A DNA stretch of 64,000 nucleotides from Bacteroidota bacterium (GTDB lineage: Bacteria > Bacteroidota > Bacteroidia > UKL13-3), in contig CANGVA010000007.1 in assembly GCA_947457395.1 (NCBI GenBank), positions 62,001-126,000 on the forward strand. Direction: 5' to 3'. Shown piece by piece: positions 61,956 to 64,000 of this stretch. The notes under the pieces are model-generated. The model was not told where the DNA came from. It worked only from the letters and a program-made list of their open reading frames with translations, and did not search any database. A program made the translations under genes and the position numbers. The first letter of the stretch is position 1. Each line of letters starts with the position of its first letter.

Positions 61956-64000
61956 ATGAAAAAAAGTATTATTCTTTTCCCGGTAGTTGTGCTATTCTTA
62001 TTGCTTACTTCACTTACCAATAAAAAACATGATGAGGGCATGTTTCCGCTCTCAGACCTTAAAAATCTTGATCTGCAAAAGCTGGGTTTAAAAATTTCTC
62101 CGCAGGAGTTATATAATCCCAATGGTACCAGTTTAATTGATGCCATTGTGCGCGTTGGAGGCTGCACAGGTTCTTTTGTTTCAGCAGACGGACTCATTGT
62201 TACCAATCATCATTGTGCATTTGGCTTTGCCGCTGCCGCAAGCACCACCGCAAATAATTATGCCAAGCATGGTTTCCTGGCCAATAAACCGGCTGAAGAA
62301 ATTCCGGCCAAAGGTTTGGTTTGCAAAATAACTGTTGGCTATGCCGATGTTTCCTCCAGGGTACTGCAGGGTACCACGCAAATAACTGATCCTATCATGC
62401 GTTTAAGAAAAATTGGAGAAAACATACGTTATATTACCAGGCAGGAAAATGAAGCCAATCCCGATGTTCAGAGTGAAATATCTGAAATGTTTACCGGCAG
62501 AACCTATGTATTATTCAGATACAAATTATTAAAAGATGTTAGGCTGGTGTATGTGCCTGCACGCTCCATTGGGGAGTATGGGGGCGAACTGGACAACTGG
62601 GTTTGGCCCCGCCATTCAGGCGACTTTGCATTTTTACGCGCATATGTTGGTAAAAACGGAGAAGCTGCAGAATATAGCCCTGAAAACGTACCTTATAAAC
62701 CTGCAAGATTCTTAAAGGTTAATCCGAAAGGGGTTAATGAAAATGATTTTGTTTTTATACTCGGTTATCCCGGCCGCACCTTCCGTCATCAGCCGGCTGC
62801 ATTTTATAAGTATCACGAGCAGTATATGCTTAAATATATTAGCGATATTTTTGACTGGCAAATTCATAAAATGGAGGAGTTGGGCGCAGGCAATGATTCA
62901 TTGCAACTACGCTATGCATCTAAAATTAAATCACTGGCCAATACTACAAAAAACTATAAGGGCAAGCTACAAGGTTTTAGAAGGGCAGGTATTGTAAAAC
63001 AAAAAGAAGCAGAGGAGGCTGAACTCACAAGGTTTATAATGGCCACCGAGGAAAACCGCAACAAGTATGGCAATCTTATCTCTCGCGTAAATGAGATTTA
63101 TGCCGATGTGATAAAATTTGCGCCTAAAAATCTGTGGTTTTCTCAGATATATCAGGTGTCTCCAACAATCGGCATTGCATCAACCATTGCCATTTTGCAG
63201 GATCAATACAACCAGCTTAAAACTAAAGAAGAAAAAGCTGCATTTGTAGAGCAAAACAAACAAAAACTGCAGGCAGCTTATGCCAGGTTTTGCAATTCAG
63301 CTGATCCGGAATTTGAAATGGCGGCCTGGCGCAAAATGATAGATGATGCCACTGTCTTTAATGCCGATAATAAAATTAAATGGATTGATCAGCTAAAGCT
63401 TCAATCTAAAAATAACATAGAAGGATATTACTTGCTGCTAACCAAAAAAAGTAAACTAACACGCTACAAAGAAACTGAGGAGTTGCTCAAAACCAATCCC
63501 GCTAAGGTGTTAGAGCGCAAGGATGTATTAATTGATTTGGTTAAGGAACTTAACAAAGAGGCACTTGCCGAAGAAGAACTTAGAGGTAAAAGAGATAGCG
63601 AGTTAAATTTATTGATGGCCAAATATGTTGACGCCCGCTCTGAGTGGCGCAAAACACAATTCATACCCGATGCAAATGGAACCTTGCGTTTTACCTATGG
63701 TTTTGTAAAGGGCTATAGCCCCAACGATGCAGAATACCATCAGCCTTTTACCACGTTACGCGGTGTTATCGAAAAGGAAGACGGAAAGGAATATGAGCTG
63801 CTGCAGGCCATTAAGGATTTATATGCCGCAAGGGATTTTGGCCCGTTTATGCATCCGCAGTTAAATGATTTGCCTGTAAATATTTTATACAACCTTGATA
63901 CCACAGGAGGCAACAGTGGCAGCCCCGTAATGAATGACAAAGGTGAGCTAATAGCAATTAACTTTGATCGCGCCTACACAGCCACCATCAATGATTATGC
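61956..64000 (+). CDS. S46-family dipeptidyl-peptidase, DPP11-like (truncated by window end)
   Basis: 681 residues are visible. A signal peptide/anchor (IILFPVVVLFLLLTSLT) is followed by the S46 domain with His85-His86 (TNHHCAFG) and Ser654 (TGGNSGSPVMN). The usual GYPGRTFR is present. Arg672 (NFDRAYTA), 18 residues after the Ser, matches the Arg of DPP11 that selects Asp/Glu at P1; DPP7 has Gly there. It would release dipeptides from peptides in the periplasm for uptake. The C-terminus lies beyond the window. Confidence 0.9.
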   Translation, partial: MKKSIILFPVVVLFLLLTSLTNKKHDEGMFPLSDLKNLDLQKLGLKISPQELYNPNGTSLIDAIVRVGGCTGSFVSADGLIVTNHHCAFGFAAAASTTANNYAKHGFLANKPAEEIPAKGLVCKITVGYADVSSRVLQGTTQITDPIMRLRKIGENIRYITRQENEANPDVQSEISEMFTGRTYVLFRYKLLKDVRLVYVPARSIGEYGGELDNWVWPRHSGDFAFLRAYVGKNGEAAEYSPENVPYKPARFLKVNPKGVNENDFVFILGYPGRTFRHQPAAFYKYHEQYMLKYISDIFDWQIHKMEELGAGNDSLQLRYASKIKSLANTTKNYKGKLQGFRRAGIVKQKEAEEAELTRFIMATEENRNKYGNLISRVNEIYADVIKFAPKNLWFSQIYQVSPTIGIASTIAILQDQYNQLKTKEEKAAFVEQNKQKLQAAYARFCNSADPEFEMAAWRKMIDDATVFNADNKIKWIDQLKLQSKNNIEGYYLLLTKKSKLTRYKETEELLKTNPAKVLERKDVLIDLVKELNKEALAEEELRGKRDSELNLLMAKYVDARSEWRKTQFIPDANGTLRFTYGFVKGYSPNDAEYHQPFTTLRGVIEKEDGKEYELLQAIKDLYAARDFGPFMHPQLNDLPVNILYNLDTTGGNSGSPVMNDKGELIAINFDRAYTATINDY

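Overview
This window comes from a member of the Bacteroidota, most likely an environmental Chitinophagales/Sphingobacteriales-type genome. The signs are type IX secretion sorting domains of both kinds (type A on a subtilase, type B/gliding-associated on a 1,472-residue protein), DUF1573 proteins, an S46 dipeptidyl-peptidase, a DUF3276/PUR-alpha protein, a long-form NusB, almost no Shine-Dalgarno sequences, and promoters of the TTG/TTTG - about 19 bp - TAnnTTTG type. I see no tRNA, rRNA, CRISPR array, prophage or insertion sequence. Most of the window is ordinary core chromosome. No taxon can be named more closely from sequence alone.

Layout. 1-1715: a glycosyltransferase cut by the window edge and a YegS-type lipid kinase. 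1838-8392: the Fe-S assembly operon sufB-C-D-S-E plus a MIP18/SufT-like gene, all on the plus strand, broken by two foreign-looking cassettes: a four-helix-bundle (23S IVP/Avd-like) gene between sufB and sufC, and a GxxExxY (PD-(D/E)XK-like) gene between sufD and sufS. 8415-15537: lon, small secreted/hypothetical genes, a DUF458 protein, threonine aldolase, a beta-barrel protein and AMP nucleosidase. 15625-22550 (minus): a phosphate uptake cluster (porin, DUF47, Pit) downstream of nusB-DUF1573-yajC-coaE, and a leucine-type dehydrogenase. 22633-33025: an ABC exporter, DUF3276, a lipoprotein, pfkA, mnmH, guaA, a periplasmic-binding-fold protein, a low-Mr phosphatase, acylphosphatase and a MoxR-like ATPase. 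33124-41240 (minus): priA, sixA-like, a pRiA4b ORF-3-like gene and a giant T9SS cargo. 41326-51652: a sirtuin, two convergent ABC-F genes around an XRE regulator with a repeated operator, a methionine aminotransferase/omega-amidase pair, a DUF1573 protein and HtrA. 51805-64000: hrpB, a T9SS subtilase, a pseudouridine synthase, a secreted protein, a thiolase, a membrane protein, a class IV aminotransferase-fold protein and a truncated DPP11-like S46 peptidase.

The most interesting signal is in the suf operon. The two inserted single-gene cassettes are nearly the same size (491 and 498 bp from stop to next start). Each is bounded by inverted ends made of short tandem subunits: 7-mers AACTnnG around the four-helix-bundle gene and 9-mers CACnAAGnn around the GxxExxY gene. 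In the second case the repeat runs through the start codon into the reading frame. A solo copy of the second end sits between sufE and the sufT-like gene. I propose that these are two versions of one class of small, operon-tolerated cassette whose RNA ends can pair. Other second-look items are active-site oddities (pfkA Asn103, mnmH P-loop Glu, a class IV aminotransferase-fold protein lacking the PLP-N1 acid, a zinc-less sirtuin, a lone ABC exporter with Asp at the catalytic Glu) and the phased operator array before the XRE gene.
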